NCBI GenBank assembly: GCA_016234745.1
Contig: JACRAR010000037.1
Span: forward strand, 1 to 64,000
DNA: 64,000 nt
DNA from: Betaproteobacteria bacterium
Lineage (GTDB): Bacteria > Pseudomonadota > Gammaproteobacteria > Burkholderiales > Rhodocyclaceae
Direction: 5' to 3'
Shown here piece by piece: positions 17,571 through 27,581 of the stretch. Position 1 is the first letter of the stretch. Each line of letters opens with the position of its first letter. Under the pieces are notes generated by a model. The model was not told the DNA's origin and did not search any database. It saw nothing but the letters and a program-made list of their open reading frames with translations. A program made the position numbers and the translations under genes.

Positions 17571-18997
17571 AGCCAGTCTGGATTATCGACGATGACCGTT
17601 CAATACGCTGGGTTTTCGAAAAAGCCCTGGCGCGCGAGGAGATTCCCTTCAAGAGTTTCGGTTCGGCGGTGGAGGCCCAGGCTGCGCTGGATTCGGGAGA
17701 AATGCCGCAGGTGCTGGTATCGGATATCCGCATGCCGGGTCAGTCGGGCCTGGATTTGCTGCGCTATGCCAAGGCAAACTACCCGAATCTGCCGGTGATC
17801 ATCATGACGGCGTATTCCGACCTGGATTCGGCAGTTTCGGCATTTCAGGGCGGCGCATTCGAATATCTGCCCAAGCCGTTCGATGTCGATCAGGCCGTTG
17901 CCCTGGTGCAGCGTGCGATCGGACATTCAGCTGCCGGAGATGCAGCGGCCCAGCAGGACAAGCCGGCCGACTCGGTCAGCCTGGTGCCCGAAATTCTTGG
18001 CCAGGCGGCATCGATGCAGGAAGTGTTTCGCGCCATCGGCCGCCTTTCGCAATCGCATGCCACGGTGCTGATCAACGGCGAATCGGGCAGCGGGAAGGAA
18101 CTCGTGGCGCGTGCTCTGCACCGGCATTCGCCGCGCAGCGACAAGCCTTTCATTGCCATCAATACCGCGGCGATCCCGAAGGACCTGCTTGAGTCGGAAC
18201 TCTTCGGGCATGAGCGCGGCGCTTTCACCGGGGCGCAAAGCCAGCGCCGCGGCCGTTTCGAACAGGCCGAGAATGGCACGCTGTTTCTGGACGAGATCGG
18301 CGATATGCCGGCGGAATTGCAGACGCGTTTGCTGCGGGTGCTATCCGATGGCCATTTTTATCGCGTCGGCGGGCAGCAGCCGGTCAAGGCCAACGTGCGC
18401 GTGATCGCCGCCACCCATCAGAACCTGGAAGAGCGTGTCAAGCAGGGCTTGTTTCGCGAGGATCTGTTCCATCGCCTGAATGTTATTCGCCTGCGCCTGC
18501 CGACCCTCAAGGAGCGGCGCGAAGACATTCCCTTGCTGGCGCAGCATTTTCTCAACAAGAGCGCTCTGGACCTGGCAGTCGAGCCAAAGCGCTTGTCGGC
18601 GGCTGCACTCAAATATCTATCGGCGCTGGAATTCCCCGGCAATGTGCGGCAGATCGAGAACCTCTGCCATTGGCTCACGGTCATGGCCCCGGGACAGACG
18701 ATCGAAGTCGCCGATCTTCCCGTCGAGTTGCGGGAGCAGCCGCAAAGCCAGGCGCCATTGGACTGGCTGAATGGCCTTGCTGCAGAGGCCGATCGGCTCA
18801 TCGTGGTCGCACCCGGCGAAACCTTTGCGCAGTTGTCGCGCGATTTTGAGCGGACCCTGATTCAGCGTGCCTTGGCTGCATCGGGCGGGCGCCGGATCGA
18901 AGCGGCGCAGCTACTGGGTATCGGTCGCAACACGATTACCCGAAAAATTATCGAGCTCGGATTGGCCGAGGGCAAGCCCGGCAAAGATCGAGGATAA
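17567..18997 (+). CDS. ntrC: Nitrogen regulation response regulator NtrC
   Basis: 476 residues: receiver domain with phospho-acceptor Asp in 'VSDIRMPGQSG', AAA+ sigma-54 activator domain with Walker A 'GESGSGKE', the sigma-54 contact loop 'GAFTGA' and Walker B 'LFLDEIGDM', and a C-terminal Fis-type helix-turn-helix ('EAAQLLGIGRNTITRKI'). It activates sigma-54 promoters such as those predicted for glnA and amt in this window. Coupled to ntrB by an ATGA overlap. Confidence 0.96.
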   Translation: MKPVWIIDDDRSIRWVFEKALAREEIPFKSFGSAVEAQAALDSGEMPQVLVSDIRMPGQSGLDLLRYAKANYPNLPVIIMTAYSDLDSAVSAFQGGAFEYLPKPFDVDQAVALVQRAIGHSAAGDAAAQQDKPADSVSLVPEILGQAASMQEVFRAIGRLSQSHATVLINGESGSGKELVARALHRHSPRSDKPFIAINTAAIPKDLLESELFGHERGAFTGAQSQRRGRFEQAENGTLFLDEIGDMPAELQTRLLRVLSDGHFYRVGGQQPVKANVRVIAATHQNLEERVKQGLFREDLFHRLNVIRLRLPTLKERREDIPLLAQHFLNKSALDLAVEPKRLSAAALKYLSALEFPGNVRQIENLCHWLTVMAPGQTIEVADLPVELREQPQSQAPLDWLNGLAAEADRLIVVAPGETFAQLSRDFERTLIQRALAASGGRRIEAAQLLGIGRNTITRKIIELGLAEGKPGKDRG

Positions 18998-19028
18998 TGC
19001 GGGCTGTTTCCGTCCCGTCGCATGCCCC

Positions 19029-19838
19029 TTGAATTTCGCTCAGCCCACATCGTCGGCGCACCTTGATGTCGCGGCAATCGCCACGGCCTTGGGCGAATTG
19101 TCGACCCGCTTCGACGTGCGTGTCCTTGCCGAATGCGATTCAAGCAATGCCCGCTTGATGGCGCTGGCGGAAGCGGGTGCGCCGGCGGGCAGTGTGGTTG
19201 TGGCGGAACGCCAGCTTGCCGGGCGCGGACGGCGCGGCAATAGCTGGTTTTCAAGCCCGGATGCAAGCCTGACTTTTTCGCTGCTTTGGCGTTTTTCTCC
19301 GCAAGTGCAACTGACCGGACTTTCGCTGGCAGTCGGCGTGGCTTTGGCGCGTGCCCTGGAAAGGCTGGGCATTGCCGGAATCGCTCTGAAATGGCCCAAT
19401 GACGTGCTGTTACAGGGAGGAAAGCTTGCCGGTGTCCTGATCGAACTCGTGCCTGGCGCTCGTCCTTCGGCGGCGGTGATTGGCGTGGGGATCAATCTGC
19501 TTCTGCCACCTGAATTGCCTGCTGAAATCAGACAAAATGCGGCAGCGCTGGCGAATGCCGGGATCACCTTGCCAGCGCCCGCCACCCTTCTGGCACGGCT
19601 ATTGGCAGAACTGCATGGCGTCCTGCACAGCTTTGCTGCCGAAGGCTTCTCTGCCTGGCACGCGGCTTGGCAGGAAAGACATGCCTATGCGGGACAAGTC
19701 GTGCGCTTGCTGGCGGATCATGCCGCACCGCTCGAGGGCCGTTGCCTGGGCGTGGATGGCGACGGTGCTTTGCTTCTGGAGACTGCTTCGGGCATACAGC
19801 GCATCATCAGCGGCGAAGTGTCTTTGCGCAAATCATGA
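19029..19838 (+). CDS. birA: Biotin--[acetyl-CoA-carboxylase] ligase, without DNA-binding domain
   Basis: About 269 residues of biotin protein ligase: 'CDSSNARLMALAE', the biotinyl-AMP motif 'GRGRRGNSWFSSPDASLTFSLLW' region, 'LKWPNDVLLQGGKLAGVL' and 'GVGINLLLP'. It attaches biotin to BCCP of acetyl-CoA carboxylase. There is no N-terminal winged helix, so it is a monofunctional ligase. The start is uncertain: no ATG fits, and TTG at 19029 is the best candidate; the frame is open back into ntrC. Its stop overlaps coaX by 4 bp (ATGA). Confidence 0.9.
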   Translation: MNFAQPTSSAHLDVAAIATALGELSTRFDVRVLAECDSSNARLMALAEAGAPAGSVVVAERQLAGRGRRGNSWFSSPDASLTFSLLWRFSPQVQLTGLSLAVGVALARALERLGIAGIALKWPNDVLLQGGKLAGVLIELVPGARPSAAVIGVGINLLLPPELPAEIRQNAAALANAGITLPAPATLLARLLAELHGVLHSFAAEGFSAWHAAWQERHAYAGQVVRLLADHAAPLEGRCLGVDGDGALLLETASGIQRIISGEVSLRKS

Positions 19839-20557
19839 TGCTGTTGTGCATTGATTGCGGCAATACCCGCCTGAAATGGGGGTTGCGCGAAGGCCCGCAA
19901 TGGCAGGCGCAGGGCGCGCTGGCGCTGAATGAACTGGAACATTTCGCTAGTCTGCTCGTCGGTCAACCACGCCCGGATCGTGCCATCGGATGCAACGTGG
20001 CCAGCGCCGCGGTTGGCGCGGCGGTCGAGCTGGCGGTTATGCAACTCGGCCTGCCCACGGAATGGGCCGCGAGCCGTGCCGAACAATGCGGCGTGAAAAA
20101 CGGCTATGACGATCCGGCGCAATTGGGCGCGGACCGCTGGATGGCGCTGCTCGGTGCACACCATTTGTATCGCGGCGCCTGCCTCGTGGTCAATGCCGGC
20201 ACCGCCACCACGGTCGATGTGCTCGATGCACAAGGCATATTCCGGGGTGGCTTGATCCTGCCTGGCGTAAGCCTGATGCAAACCGCGCTGGCGCGGGATA
20301 CGGCACGCCTGCCGCTGACTGCGGGACACTTCAGTCGCTTGCCACGCAACACCGCGGATGCTATCGTGAGCGGTTGCTTGCTTGCCACGACCGGTGCGAT
20401 CCGGCGCATGTTCGAGACGCTGGCCGGCGAACCGGAAGCGTTGTGCCTGCTTTCGGGGGGAGCGGCAAGCCTGCTGGAGCCCTTGCTGGATTTGCCGTTG
20501 CGCCGGGTGGACCAGTTGGTGCTGGAAGGCTTGGCCTGCGTCGCCAACGGGATTTAA
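19835..20557 (+). CDS. coaX: Type III pantothenate kinase
   Basis: 240 residues with the ASKHA-fold signatures of CoaX: '[12 protein letters not shown]' (phosphate 1 loop), '[11 protein letters not shown]' and '[17 protein letters not shown]' (phosphate 2), plus 'GLILPG'. First committed step of CoA synthesis; CoaX needs a monovalent cation and is not feedback-inhibited by CoA. It is translationally coupled to birA, the usual betaproteobacterial pair. Confidence 0.95.
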   Translation: MMLLCIDCGNTRLKWGLREGPQWQAQGALALNELEHFASLLVGQPRPDRAIGCNVASAAVGAAVELAVMQLGLPTEWAASRAEQCGVKNGYDDPAQLGADRWMALLGAHHLYRGACLVVNAGTATTVDVLDAQGIFRGGLILPGVSLMQTALARDTARLPLTAGHFSRLPRNTADAIVSGCLLATTGAIRRMFETLAGEPEALCLLSGGAASLLEPLLDLPLRRVDQLVLEGLACVANGI

Positions 20558-20600
20558 CCTTGTAAAGAATCGATCGAAATACCTCGTCAGGGAGTTTGAA

Positions 20601-21953
20601 ATGGCTGCACATAAAGTATTGCTCGACGAGTCGGAACTGCCGACTCATTGGTACAACGTCGTTGCGGACATGCCGAATCCGCCAGCGCCCCCGCTGGGGC
20701 CGGATGGCAAGCCGGTGTCCCCGGAACAGATGTTGCAGATTTTCTCCATGCCGATCCTCGAGCAGGAAATGTCGGCCGAGCGCTGGATTCCCATTCCGCA
20801 GCCGGTCCGCGACATCTACAATTTGTGGCGGCCCTCGCCGCTGTGCCGGGCGGAGCGGCTTGAGAAGATGCTGGGCACGCCGGCAAAGATCTACTACAAG
20901 AACGAAAGCGTGTCGCCAGCCGGTTCGCACAAGCCGAACTCTGCGGTGGCGCAGGCCTATTTCAACAAGCAGGCCGGCATCAAGCGCATGACCACCGAGA
21001 CCGGCGCGGGCCAGTGGGGTTCGTCGCTGGCCTTCGCTGCGCAGATGTTCGATATCGAAGTGCGCATCTACATGGTGAAGATCAGCTACGAGCAAAAGCC
21101 TTTCCGTCGTTCCATGATGCAGACCTGGGGTGCCGAGGTGCTGGCGAGTCCGAGCAACCTGACCCAGGCCGGTCGCAATGCCCTGGCCAAGGATCCCGGC
21201 AATCCTGGTTCGCTGGGCTTGGCCATTTCTGAAGCAGTCGAAGAAGCGGCTGGGCGCGAGGATACCAAGTACGGCCTGGGTTCGGTGTTGAATCATGTGC
21301 TGCTGCACCAGACGGTGATCGGTCTGGAAGCCAAGAAACAGTTCGAGAAGATCGGCGTCTATCCGGACATGATTTTCGCCCCTTGCGGCGGCGGATCGAA
21401 CTTTGCGGGCGTGGCATTCCCATTTTTCGCCGACAAGGCGGCCGGCAAAAAGGTGCGCCTGGTAGCGGTGGAACCGAGTTCCTGTCCGACGCTCACCAAG
21501 GGCCATTACGCCTACGACTACGGCGACGAGTCCGGTTACACGCCGATCATGTTGATGTATACCCTGGGGCACGATTTCATGCCGCCTTCGATACATGCCG
21601 GCGGCCTGCGCTATCACGGCGACTCGCCCTTGGTTTCGCAATTGCTCAAGGAGGGGTTGATCGAAGCGGTGGCCGTGCCGCAGGTGGCCACCTTTGCCGC
21701 CGGCGTGCAATTCGCGCGTGCGGAAGGCATCATTCCGGCGCCTGAATCGAATCACGCCATCCGCGCGGTCATCGACGAAGCGCTCAACTGCAAGAAAACC
21801 GGCGAGCCCAAGACGCTCTTCTTCAATCTGTCGGGACACGGCCATTTCGACATGGCTTCCTATGACAAATACCTGGCGGGCAAGCTGGAGGACTATGACT
21901 ATCCAGAAGCGGAGATCAAGGCTGCCCTCGATCACCTGCCCAAGGTGGGTTAG
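20601..21953 (+). CDS. trpB: Tryptophan synthase beta-like protein, TrpB2 class
   Basis: 450 residues of PLP fold type II. '[15 protein letters not shown]' holds the PLP lysine, 'ETGAGQWG' the substrate carboxylate loop and 'CGGGSNF.G' the PLP phosphate loop. The long N-terminal region ('[13 protein letters not shown]') and '[12 protein letters not shown]' mark the TrpB2 subclass, which works without TrpA or can use free indole. No trpA or other trp genes are near. The ATG at 20601 follows CAGGGAG; the frame is open upstream inside coaX but not used. Confidence 0.93.
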   Translation: MAAHKVLLDESELPTHWYNVVADMPNPPAPPLGPDGKPVSPEQMLQIFSMPILEQEMSAERWIPIPQPVRDIYNLWRPSPLCRAERLEKMLGTPAKIYYKNESVSPAGSHKPNSAVAQAYFNKQAGIKRMTTETGAGQWGSSLAFAAQMFDIEVRIYMVKISYEQKPFRRSMMQTWGAEVLASPSNLTQAGRNALAKDPGNPGSLGLAISEAVEEAAGREDTKYGLGSVLNHVLLHQTVIGLEAKKQFEKIGVYPDMIFAPCGGGSNFAGVAFPFFADKAAGKKVRLVAVEPSSCPTLTKGHYAYDYGDESGYTPIMLMYTLGHDFMPPSIHAGGLRYHGDSPLVSQLLKEGLIEAVAVPQVATFAAGVQFARAEGIIPAPESNHAIRAVIDEALNCKKTGEPKTLFFNLSGHGHFDMASYDKYLAGKLEDYDYPEAEIKAALDHLPKVG

Positions 21954-22032
21954 CTGCCAGGATTTGCGGGCGGCAAGACTTTGTCCGTTGCCGTCGCAAT
22001 GCCGCGTGGCCGAATGAGCGAGGGATAGCCCG

Positions 22033-22701
22033 GTGCTGCGTCTGATCGTGCTGCTGCTGATCCTGGCGAATCTGCTGTTTCTTGTCTGGGCGCAGGGATG
22101 GTTGGGAACGCGTGACGAAGGCCGTGAGCCGCAACGGCTCAGCAAGCAGATTGATCCGGAAAAGCTGCAGACGACGATCGTCGATCCGCAACTCGCTGAC
22201 CAGCCCGCTGACCAGCCCGCCGACCAGCCGGCCGAATCCTGCCGGCTGGTCAGGGGGCTGGCACCCAATGACATGCAACGCCTGCTACTTCTGGCACAGG
22301 AAAAATTTCCCAATCTGCGCTTTGCGCTCAAGAATCGGGAGACACCTTCCCACCTCTATTGGGTTTTCATTCCGCCGCAGCCCAACAAGTTCATGGCGGA
22401 GCGGAAACTGATCGAATTGAAGAATCTCGCTGTGACGAATGCCGCGATGATCCAGGACGAGGGACAGGACAAATACGCCATCTCGCTGGGCTTGTTCGAC
22501 ACGGAGCAGCTTGCCGGCGCCTATCTGCAGGATTTGCAAAAGCGCGGCGTGAAGTCGGCAAAACTGCAGGTGCGCGAAAACCTGCTCGACAAGGCCCAAC
22601 TCGAAGCCCGCGGTCCGACCGATATCCTGGCCCGGCAATTGCCCGAATTGATCGGCGCGCAGCCGTCAGCAAGCCTGGGTGATTGCAGTGCGGGGCGCTA
22701 G
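22033..22701 (+). CDS. SPOR-domain-like membrane-anchored protein
   Basis: 222 residues starting with GTG: one N-terminal membrane helix (MLRLIVLLLILANLLFLVW), a linker with the repeat A-D-Q-P three times, then a ~75-residue domain whose 'YWVFIPP...YAISLGLFDTEQLAGAYLQDLQKRG' pattern fits SPOR, which binds denuded septal peptidoglycan. Such a gene is commonly found close to coaX in betaproteobacteria. The GTG has little Shine-Dalgarno support. Likely an inner-membrane protein acting at the septum. Confidence 0.72.
   Translation: MLRLIVLLLILANLLFLVWAQGWLGTRDEGREPQRLSKQIDPEKLQTTIVDPQLADQPADQPADQPAESCRLVRGLAPNDMQRLLLLAQEKFPNLRFALKNRETPSHLYWVFIPPQPNKFMAERKLIELKNLAVTNAAMIQDEGQDKYAISLGLFDTEQLAGAYLQDLQKRGVKSAKLQVRENLLDKAQLEARGPTDILARQLPELIGAQPSASLGDCSAGR
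22195..22230 (+). repeat. 12-bp tandem repeat, three copies, coding A-D-Q-P
   Basis: GCTGACCAGCCC is repeated twice exactly and once with two changes within the linker of the SPOR-like gene. A likely site of length variation between strains. Confidence 0.85.
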
Positions 22702-22720
22702 TTGATGATTCCGGCGCGTC

Positions 22721-23362
22721 ATGACTGAAGCGGCCAGTGGTTTCATTGTCGGGCTTACGGGCGGCATCGGCAGCGGCAAGACAGCGGCGGCAGACATGTT
22801 TGCCGAACTGGGTGCGGCCGTGGTCGATGCGGATCAGATCGCCCACGAATTGACCGCACCGAATGGCGCTGCAATGGCGGAAATTCGCCGTGTCTTTGGC
22901 GCGAGCGTGATCGCCGCGGATGGAGCGCTGGATCGGCTGGCGATGCGTCGCCTGGCGTTCTCGGATGCTGATGCCAAGTTGCGTCTCGAAGGCATCCTGC
23001 ACCCCCTGATACGCGCGGAAAGTCAGCATCGCTGCGAAGCCGGACTGGCGAATGGCGCCCCCTATGTCATCTTGGTGGTCCCGCTGCTGGTTGAATCCGG
23101 TACTTATCGCAGCCGGGTGGCACGCGTCCTGGTGGTCGATTGCGCCGAAGCAACGCAGGTGCGGCGGGTCATGGCGCGCAACCGCATGAGCAGCGAGGAA
23201 GTCAGGTGCATCATGGCCACGCAGGCTACGCGTGCCCAGCGCATGGAGGCAGCGGACGACAGCGTGGATAACGATTCAGATCTGGACGGGCTGCGCCGCC
23301 AGATCGCAGCCCTCCATCAGAAATATCTGAGCCTGGCGGAGAATAAGCTCCGGACAAGTTGA
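22721..23362 (+). CDS. coaE: Dephospho-CoA kinase
   Basis: 213 residues with P-loop 'GLTGGIGSGKTAAADMF', 'VVDADQIAHEL' substrate motif and the 'VVPLLVESG' lid region. It performs the last step of CoA synthesis. Near coaX, so two CoA steps sit close together, and followed by zapD and yacG in the typical proteobacterial order. Confidence 0.95.
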   Translation: MTEAASGFIVGLTGGIGSGKTAAADMFAELGAAVVDADQIAHELTAPNGAAMAEIRRVFGASVIAADGALDRLAMRRLAFSDADAKLRLEGILHPLIRAESQHRCEAGLANGAPYVILVVPLLVESGTYRSRVARVLVVDCAEATQVRRVMARNRMSSEEVRCIMATQATRAQRMEAADDSVDNDSDLDGLRRQIAALHQKYLSLAENKLRTS

Positions 23363-23415
23363 GATTTCCGCTTGAATCGGTCAGAATCTCAAGACTTTAC
23401 CCAAATGGCCGCCGC

Positions 23416-24171
23416 GTGATCATCTACGAATACCCCCTCAACGAGCGTGTCCGCACGCTCTTGCGTCTTGAGGACCTTTACGACAAGGCATTGCACTTCG
23501 TGACGGCCGATGCGCCGGAAGATCATCATGTCGCCCTGATGATGATTTTCGAGATTCTCGAAGTCGCCAGCCGGGCGGATCTCAAATTCGACCTGATCCA
23601 GGAACTCGAACGCCAACGTCAGACCTTGCTGTCTTTTCGCAATAATCCGGACATCTCCGAGGAGGCCCTGGCCGGGGCACTGCATGAGATCGAGCAGGCC
23701 AGCGTGCAAATGCTGGCCATGCCGGGCAAGGTCGGCCAGTATCTACGCGAGAACGACTGGCTGATGTCGATCAAGAATCGCGCGACGATACCTGGCGGCG
23801 TCTGCGAATTCGACTTGCCGGCCTACCATTACTGGTTGCATCGGGATCCGCAGCAGCGCCGTGACAGCCTGAACGGCTGGCTGGAGCCGATCCTGCCGAT
23901 CCAGGCCGGCCTGAGCATCGTGTTGCGCCTGTTGCGGGCTTCCGGCCGCCCCGAACCGCAAGTGGCCGGTGGCGGCGCCTACCAGTTGATGCTGGCGGGA
24001 CGAACCGCGCAAATGCTGCGCTTGCGCGTCTCGCGCAGCGATCCCTACATCCCCGAGATCAGCGCCAACAAGTACGCATTGAATATTCGCTTCACCGCTC
24101 CCGATGGCGATTTGCGTCCGCGTCAGGCGGATGTGGACGTCGCGTTTGAATTGACCTTCTGCAACCTGTGA
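23416..24171 (+). CDS. zapD: Cell division protein ZapD
   Basis: 251 residues. ZapD cross-links FtsZ filaments at the Z ring. The family begins '[17 protein letters not shown]', so the GTG at 23416 immediately before that stretch is taken as start; the frame extends to a TTG at 23359 that overlaps the coaE stop. Mostly helical first half ('[17 protein letters not shown]') and beta second half ('[17 protein letters not shown]'), as in known ZapD. Length agrees with the E. coli protein. Confidence 0.92.
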   Translation: MIIYEYPLNERVRTLLRLEDLYDKALHFVTADAPEDHHVALMMIFEILEVASRADLKFDLIQELERQRQTLLSFRNNPDISEEALAGALHEIEQASVQMLAMPGKVGQYLRENDWLMSIKNRATIPGGVCEFDLPAYHYWLHRDPQQRRDSLNGWLEPILPIQAGLSIVLRLLRASGRPEPQVAGGGAYQLMLAGRTAQMLRLRVSRSDPYIPEISANKYALNIRFTAPDGDLRPRQADVDVAFELTFCNL

Positions 24172-24356
24172 GTTCCCCGGCTGCTGTGCCCGTAGTCAAC
24201 TGTCCGACCTGCGGCAAGACGGTCGAGTGGATCGGCGCAAACCGCTATCGCCCATTCTGCTCGGAACGCTGCAAGGCCATCGATTTCGGCGCCTGGGCGG
24301 CAGAGGAATACCGCATTCCCGAGCGCGAATCGCCGCCCCTGGAATCCGAAGCTTGA
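24168..24356 (+). CDS. yacG: DNA gyrase inhibitor YacG (zinc protein)
   Basis: 62 residues with a CXXC-x15-C-x3-C zinc site: '[12 protein letters not shown]' and '[16 protein letters not shown]'. YacG binds GyrB and inhibits gyrase in E. coli. GTG start overlapping the zapD stop (GTGA). Conserved position after coaE-zapD. Confidence 0.93.
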   Translation: MSSPAAVPVVNCPTCGKTVEWIGANRYRPFCSERCKAIDFGAWAAEEYRIPERESPPLESEA

Positions 24357-24360
24357 TCCG

Positions 24361-25296
24361 TTAAGTCCAAGCCGCGCGGATGGCGGCAATGCCGTGTGCG
24401 CCGGCTTGCCAGGCAGGCACCAGATCAGTGTGATTCAATCCGCCCAACGCATACACCGGAATCGGTGTGGTTGCGATCAGTCGCTCCAACGCTTGCCAGC
24501 CGATTCCAGGTTGACCGGGATGCGTCGCGGTTTCGCGGACTGGACCGAGCACCACGAAATCCAGACCGAGACGAGCCGCTTGCGCAAGTTCTTCGGCATT
24601 GTGGGTCGAGGCGGCGACCAGAGGGAAATCCGGTCGTGATGTAGTTGCCATGAGCTGCGTGGCATTCAGATGGATCCCGTCTGCGCCAGTTTTCAAAGCC
24701 AGTTCTGCATCGCTGTTGATCAGCACGCGGGCCGAGTGACTGCGGCAGAGCCTGACGGCAGCCGCAGCAAAAGCGGCTTTCGGGCCGGCAGGCAGAGCCG
24801 GTTCGCGCAATTGCACCAGGCTTAGGCCTTGTTCCAGCTTTTTCGCAAGCTGCGCCATCTGTGCCTCAACGCCGATATCCGCCGCATTGCTGATGGCATA
24901 GAAATCCGGCAGGCCGAGTGCCGCCAGCACCGGCGCATTGGCCGGCAGCATCGGGGCCACCCCGGCAGTTCCCGCGTGCTGCCACGCCAGCGCATCATGC
25001 TGCAGGTCGCGGACTTCTTCCGACCAGTCGACCACGCGGAAGAAATGCAGGCGGACATGGGCGTGTTCGTAGTCGAATTCGCGCACGATCCAGGGATAGG
25101 CAAGGTTGACCACAATGCCCAGTTCTTCCTGCAGTTCGCGCACCAGCGCCTGCTTGGGCGTTCCGCCGGCTTCTACCTTGCCGCCGGGGAATTCCCAGTA
25201 GCCCGCATAAACGCTGCCAGGCGGCCGTCGACCGAGCAGAAATGCACCGTCGGCACGAAGCATGACGGCGGCGGCGACTTCGACGATTTTTCTCAA
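24361..25296 (-). CDS. MutT-type Nudix hydrolase fused to ThiE-like domain
   Basis: 311 residues in two parts. Residues ~1-130 are a MutT 8-oxo-dGTPase-like Nudix domain with a full Nudix box ('GGKVEAGGTPKQALVREL', 'QEELGI'). Residues ~135-311 are a thiamine-phosphate-synthase-like TIM barrel ('YAISNAADIGVE', 'LVQLREP', 'LINSDAELALKTGADGIHL', 'VLGPVRETATHPGQPGIGW'). This fusion is a known feature of many beta/gammaproteobacteria. The start is a TTG whose TTGA overlaps the ATPase stop; the frame is open further up but overlaps that gene. The activity of the ThiE part is not proven. Confidence 0.9.
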   Translation of the reverse strand: MRKIVEVAAAVMLRADGAFLLGRRPPGSVYAGYWEFPGGKVEAGGTPKQALVRELQEELGIVVNLAYPWIVREFDYEHAHVRLHFFRVVDWSEEVRDLQHDALAWQHAGTAGVAPMLPANAPVLAALGLPDFYAISNAADIGVEAQMAQLAKKLEQGLSLVQLREPALPAGPKAAFAAAAVRLCRSHSARVLINSDAELALKTGADGIHLNATQLMATTSRPDFPLVAASTHNAEELAQAARLGLDFVVLGPVRETATHPGQPGIGWQALERLIATTPIPVYALGGLNHTDLVPAWQAGAHGIAAIRAAWT

Positions 25297-26183
25297 GTGC
25301 GCGATTTCTTTCGACTGATCTTGCCGGCATGGCAACCGGCATAGTCGCGTGCGAATTGCCAGGCGACCCGACCGCTGCGCGAACCGCGCAGGATGGTCCA
25401 TTGCAGCGCCGCGCCGCGTGCCGCCGCCGCCTGTGTCGCACTCAGGCCGAACTCCTGCAGCCAGTGCTGGCAGATGGCGAGATAGTGATCCTGGTCGAAA
25501 GGATAGAACGAGAGCCACAGACCGAAACGTTCGGAGAGCGAGATTTTTTCTTCCACTGTCTCTCCCGGATGAATTTCTCCGTCAATGTGTCGGGCTTCGA
25601 GGTTTTCGTCCATGTATTCCGGCATCAAGTGGCGCCGGTTGGAAGTCGCGTACAGCAGCATGTTTTCCGGCATGCCGGCAATCGATCCGTCGAGTACGCT
25701 CTTGAGAGCCTTGTATCCCGCTTCACTGGCTTCAAAGGACAAATCGTCGCAGAAAATGATAAAGCGTTCGCGCCGGTCACTGATCAGATCGACGATCTCC
25801 GGCAAGTCGATCAAATCGTGTTTATCCACTTCGATCAGGCGCAGCCCCTTGGCCGCATACTGGTTGAGTATGCCTTTCACCAGCGAAGACTTGCCGGTGC
25901 CGCGCGCCCCGGTCAGCAGGACATTGTTGGCGGTCTTGCCGGAGAGAAACTGGCGCGTGTTTTGTTCGATGCGCGCCTTCTGCTCGTCAATGCCGCACAA
26001 ATCCTCGAGGCGGATTTGATGCGGTCGAAGCACCGCCTGCAATCGGCCGCGACCCTGGCGCTTGAGCCAGCGAAAGGCCACCGCGCTGTCCCAGTCCGGT
26101 GCGCCAGCGGCACTCGGCAGCAACGCCTCGACGCGGGTCAGCAATGCTTCGGCACGGGACAGAAAACGGTCAAGATCGATCAT
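25293..26183 (-). CDS. DUF815-family AAA ATPase
   Basis: 296 residues with Walker A 'LLTGARGTGKSSLVKG', Walker B 'FIIFCDDLSFE' and sensor-like 'LLYATSNRRHLMPEYM'. Members of this family sit beside mutT in betaproteobacteria; their cellular task is unknown. ATG at 26183 (MIDLDRF) matches the family; a start at 26222 would add residues with no support. It is coupled to the Nudix-ThiE gene by a 4-bp overlap and diverges from mltA. Confidence 0.85.
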   Translation of the reverse strand: MIDLDRFLSRAEALLTRVEALLPSAAGAPDWDSAVAFRWLKRQGRGRLQAVLRPHQIRLEDLCGIDEQKARIEQNTRQFLSGKTANNVLLTGARGTGKSSLVKGILNQYAAKGLRLIEVDKHDLIDLPEIVDLISDRRERFIIFCDDLSFEASEAGYKALKSVLDGSIAGMPENMLLYATSNRRHLMPEYMDENLEARHIDGEIHPGETVEEKISLSERFGLWLSFYPFDQDHYLAICQHWLQEFGLSATQAAAARGAALQWTILRGSRSGRVAWQFARDYAGCHAGKISRKKSRT

Positions 26184-26241
26184 GGTGAGCGTCGCTATCG
26201 GGTAAGCTAGTAGTCTTGTCAAACTTGAACTTTATCAGAAC

Positions 26242-27501
26242 ATGTTGCGTATTCCCTCGGTTGCTATGGTGCTTGCACTCTTTGCTGCATTGGCGACAGC
26301 GGTCCTGGCCGGCTGCGCCCTACAACCTCAGACCTCGCCGCCGCCATTCCAGGCGCAATGTCCTGCCGCGCCGGGTACTTGCCCGGTTTGCCCGGTCTGC
26401 CCCGCGCCCGAGGTAGCGAAACCGCCTGCCAAGCCTTTGCTGGCGGCGCAATGGGATGAGCTTGACGGCTGGCCGGATGCGGCAGCCGATGATCTGCTCC
26501 ATGCTTTCAATGGCTTCCTCGCCTCGTGCGGGATCCTGCAGAAGAAACCGGTCTGGCGCGAGACCTGCAGCAGCGCGCGCGCGCTCGAAGGACGCAGTAG
26601 CACGGACGTGCGCGCCTGGTTCGAGACGCAACTGCAACCCTGGCAGCTTGTCAATCCCGATGGCGGCCGCGAGGGGTTGGTGACCGGCTATTACGAACCG
26701 CTGCTCAAAGGCAGCCGCAACAGCAGCCAGCGTTATCCCTACCCGATTTATGGCGTGCCTGCCGACCTCATCGATGTCGAACTCGGCGATCTCTATCCGG
26801 AACTCAGGCACATGCGGCTGCGCGGCCGCATTGAGGGTAGGAAGCTGCTGCCCTACTATTCACGCGCCGACTGGGAGAAAACCCAGCGCAGCGACAATGT
26901 CCTGGTCTGGGCGGACGATCTTTTCGATGTTTTCTTCATGCAGATCCAGGGATCGGGCCAGGTGCAGCTCGATGACGGCAGCCGCATCCGCGTCGGCTAT
27001 GCCGATCAGAACGGCCATCCTTACCGTTCGATCGGCCGCTGGCTGATCGACCAGGGCGAGTTGAAGGCGGAACAGGCTTCGATGCAGGGCATCAAGGGGT
27101 GGGCTCGGGCGCACCCCGAGCGAGTGCAGGAACTGCTCAATGCCAATCCCAGCTATGTGTTCTTTCGAGAACTCGGTGTTCAGGGGAATGGTCTCGACGC
27201 CGGGCCGCCGGGTGCGCTCGGCGTGCCGCTGACCGCGGAGCGCAGCATTGCCGTCGATGCGCGCTACAGCATCCTGGGCGCGCCAGTCTGGCTGGCGACG
27301 ACCTGGCCGGGTAGCGAGCGGCCCCTGCAGCGCTTGATGCTGGCGCAAGACACCGGTGGGGCGATCCGCGGACCGGCGCGAGCGGATTTTTTCTGGGGTT
27401 CCGGCCATGATGCGGGCGTTCAGGCGGGCAAGATGCGGCAAAAGGGGCGGATGTGGATTCTCCTGCCGCGCAGCCATGTGCCGCCGGATGGGCAAAGATG
27501 A
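26242..27501 (+). CDS. mltA: Membrane-bound lytic murein transglycosylase A
   Basis: 419 residues with lipobox L-A-G-C, so an outer-membrane lipoprotein. The MltA domain is seen in 'LVTGYYEPLLKGS', 'VFFMQIQGSGQVQL' and 'RVGYADQNGHPY', followed by the 3D domain 'MLAQDTGGAIRGPARADFFWG' with the catalytic Asp. It cleaves peptidoglycan glycan strands to anhydromuropeptides. A proline/cysteine-rich linker follows the lipobox. Confidence 0.94.
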   Translation: MLRIPSVAMVLALFAALATAVLAGCALQPQTSPPPFQAQCPAAPGTCPVCPVCPAPEVAKPPAKPLLAAQWDELDGWPDAAADDLLHAFNGFLASCGILQKKPVWRETCSSARALEGRSSTDVRAWFETQLQPWQLVNPDGGREGLVTGYYEPLLKGSRNSSQRYPYPIYGVPADLIDVELGDLYPELRHMRLRGRIEGRKLLPYYSRADWEKTQRSDNVLVWADDLFDVFFMQIQGSGQVQLDDGSRIRVGYADQNGHPYRSIGRWLIDQGELKAEQASMQGIKGWARAHPERVQELLNANPSYVFFRELGVQGNGLDAGPPGALGVPLTAERSIAVDARYSILGAPVWLATTWPGSERPLQRLMLAQDTGGAIRGPARADFFWGSGHDAGVQAGKMRQKGRMWILLPRSHVPPDGQR

Positions 27502-27525
27502 AGGTATCCGGCCGGGAGCACCAGA

Positions 27526-27544
27526 ACGCACGCAATTGGTGCGT
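27526..27544 (+). promoter_or_regulatory. NtrC-like site upstream of amt
   Basis: GCAC-GCAATTG-GTGC (27528-27542) is a GCAC-N7-GTGC palindrome as in NtrC sites, about 57 bp before the predicted transcription start of amt. Confidence 0.45.
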
Positions 27545-27565
27545 GCCTGGCGGGGCATGCCCTCT

Positions 27566-27581
27566 TGGTGTGCATCATGCT
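27566..27581 (+). promoter_or_regulatory. Sigma-54-like promoter of amt
   Basis: TGGTGTGCATCATGCT keeps the -24 GG and -12 GC with correct 10-bp interval and the flanking T and T. Weaker than the glnA promoter, but it sits between an NtrC-like site and an ammonium transporter gene. Confidence 0.45.

Noticed and set aside
22195-22230. Three 12-bp repeats as a possible CRISPR or regulatory array
   Set aside because: They are in frame within a linker of a coding gene and have no spacers.
20361-22331. 656-codon frame opposite trpB
   Set aside because: Antisense to confident genes, with arginine-rich low-complexity content.
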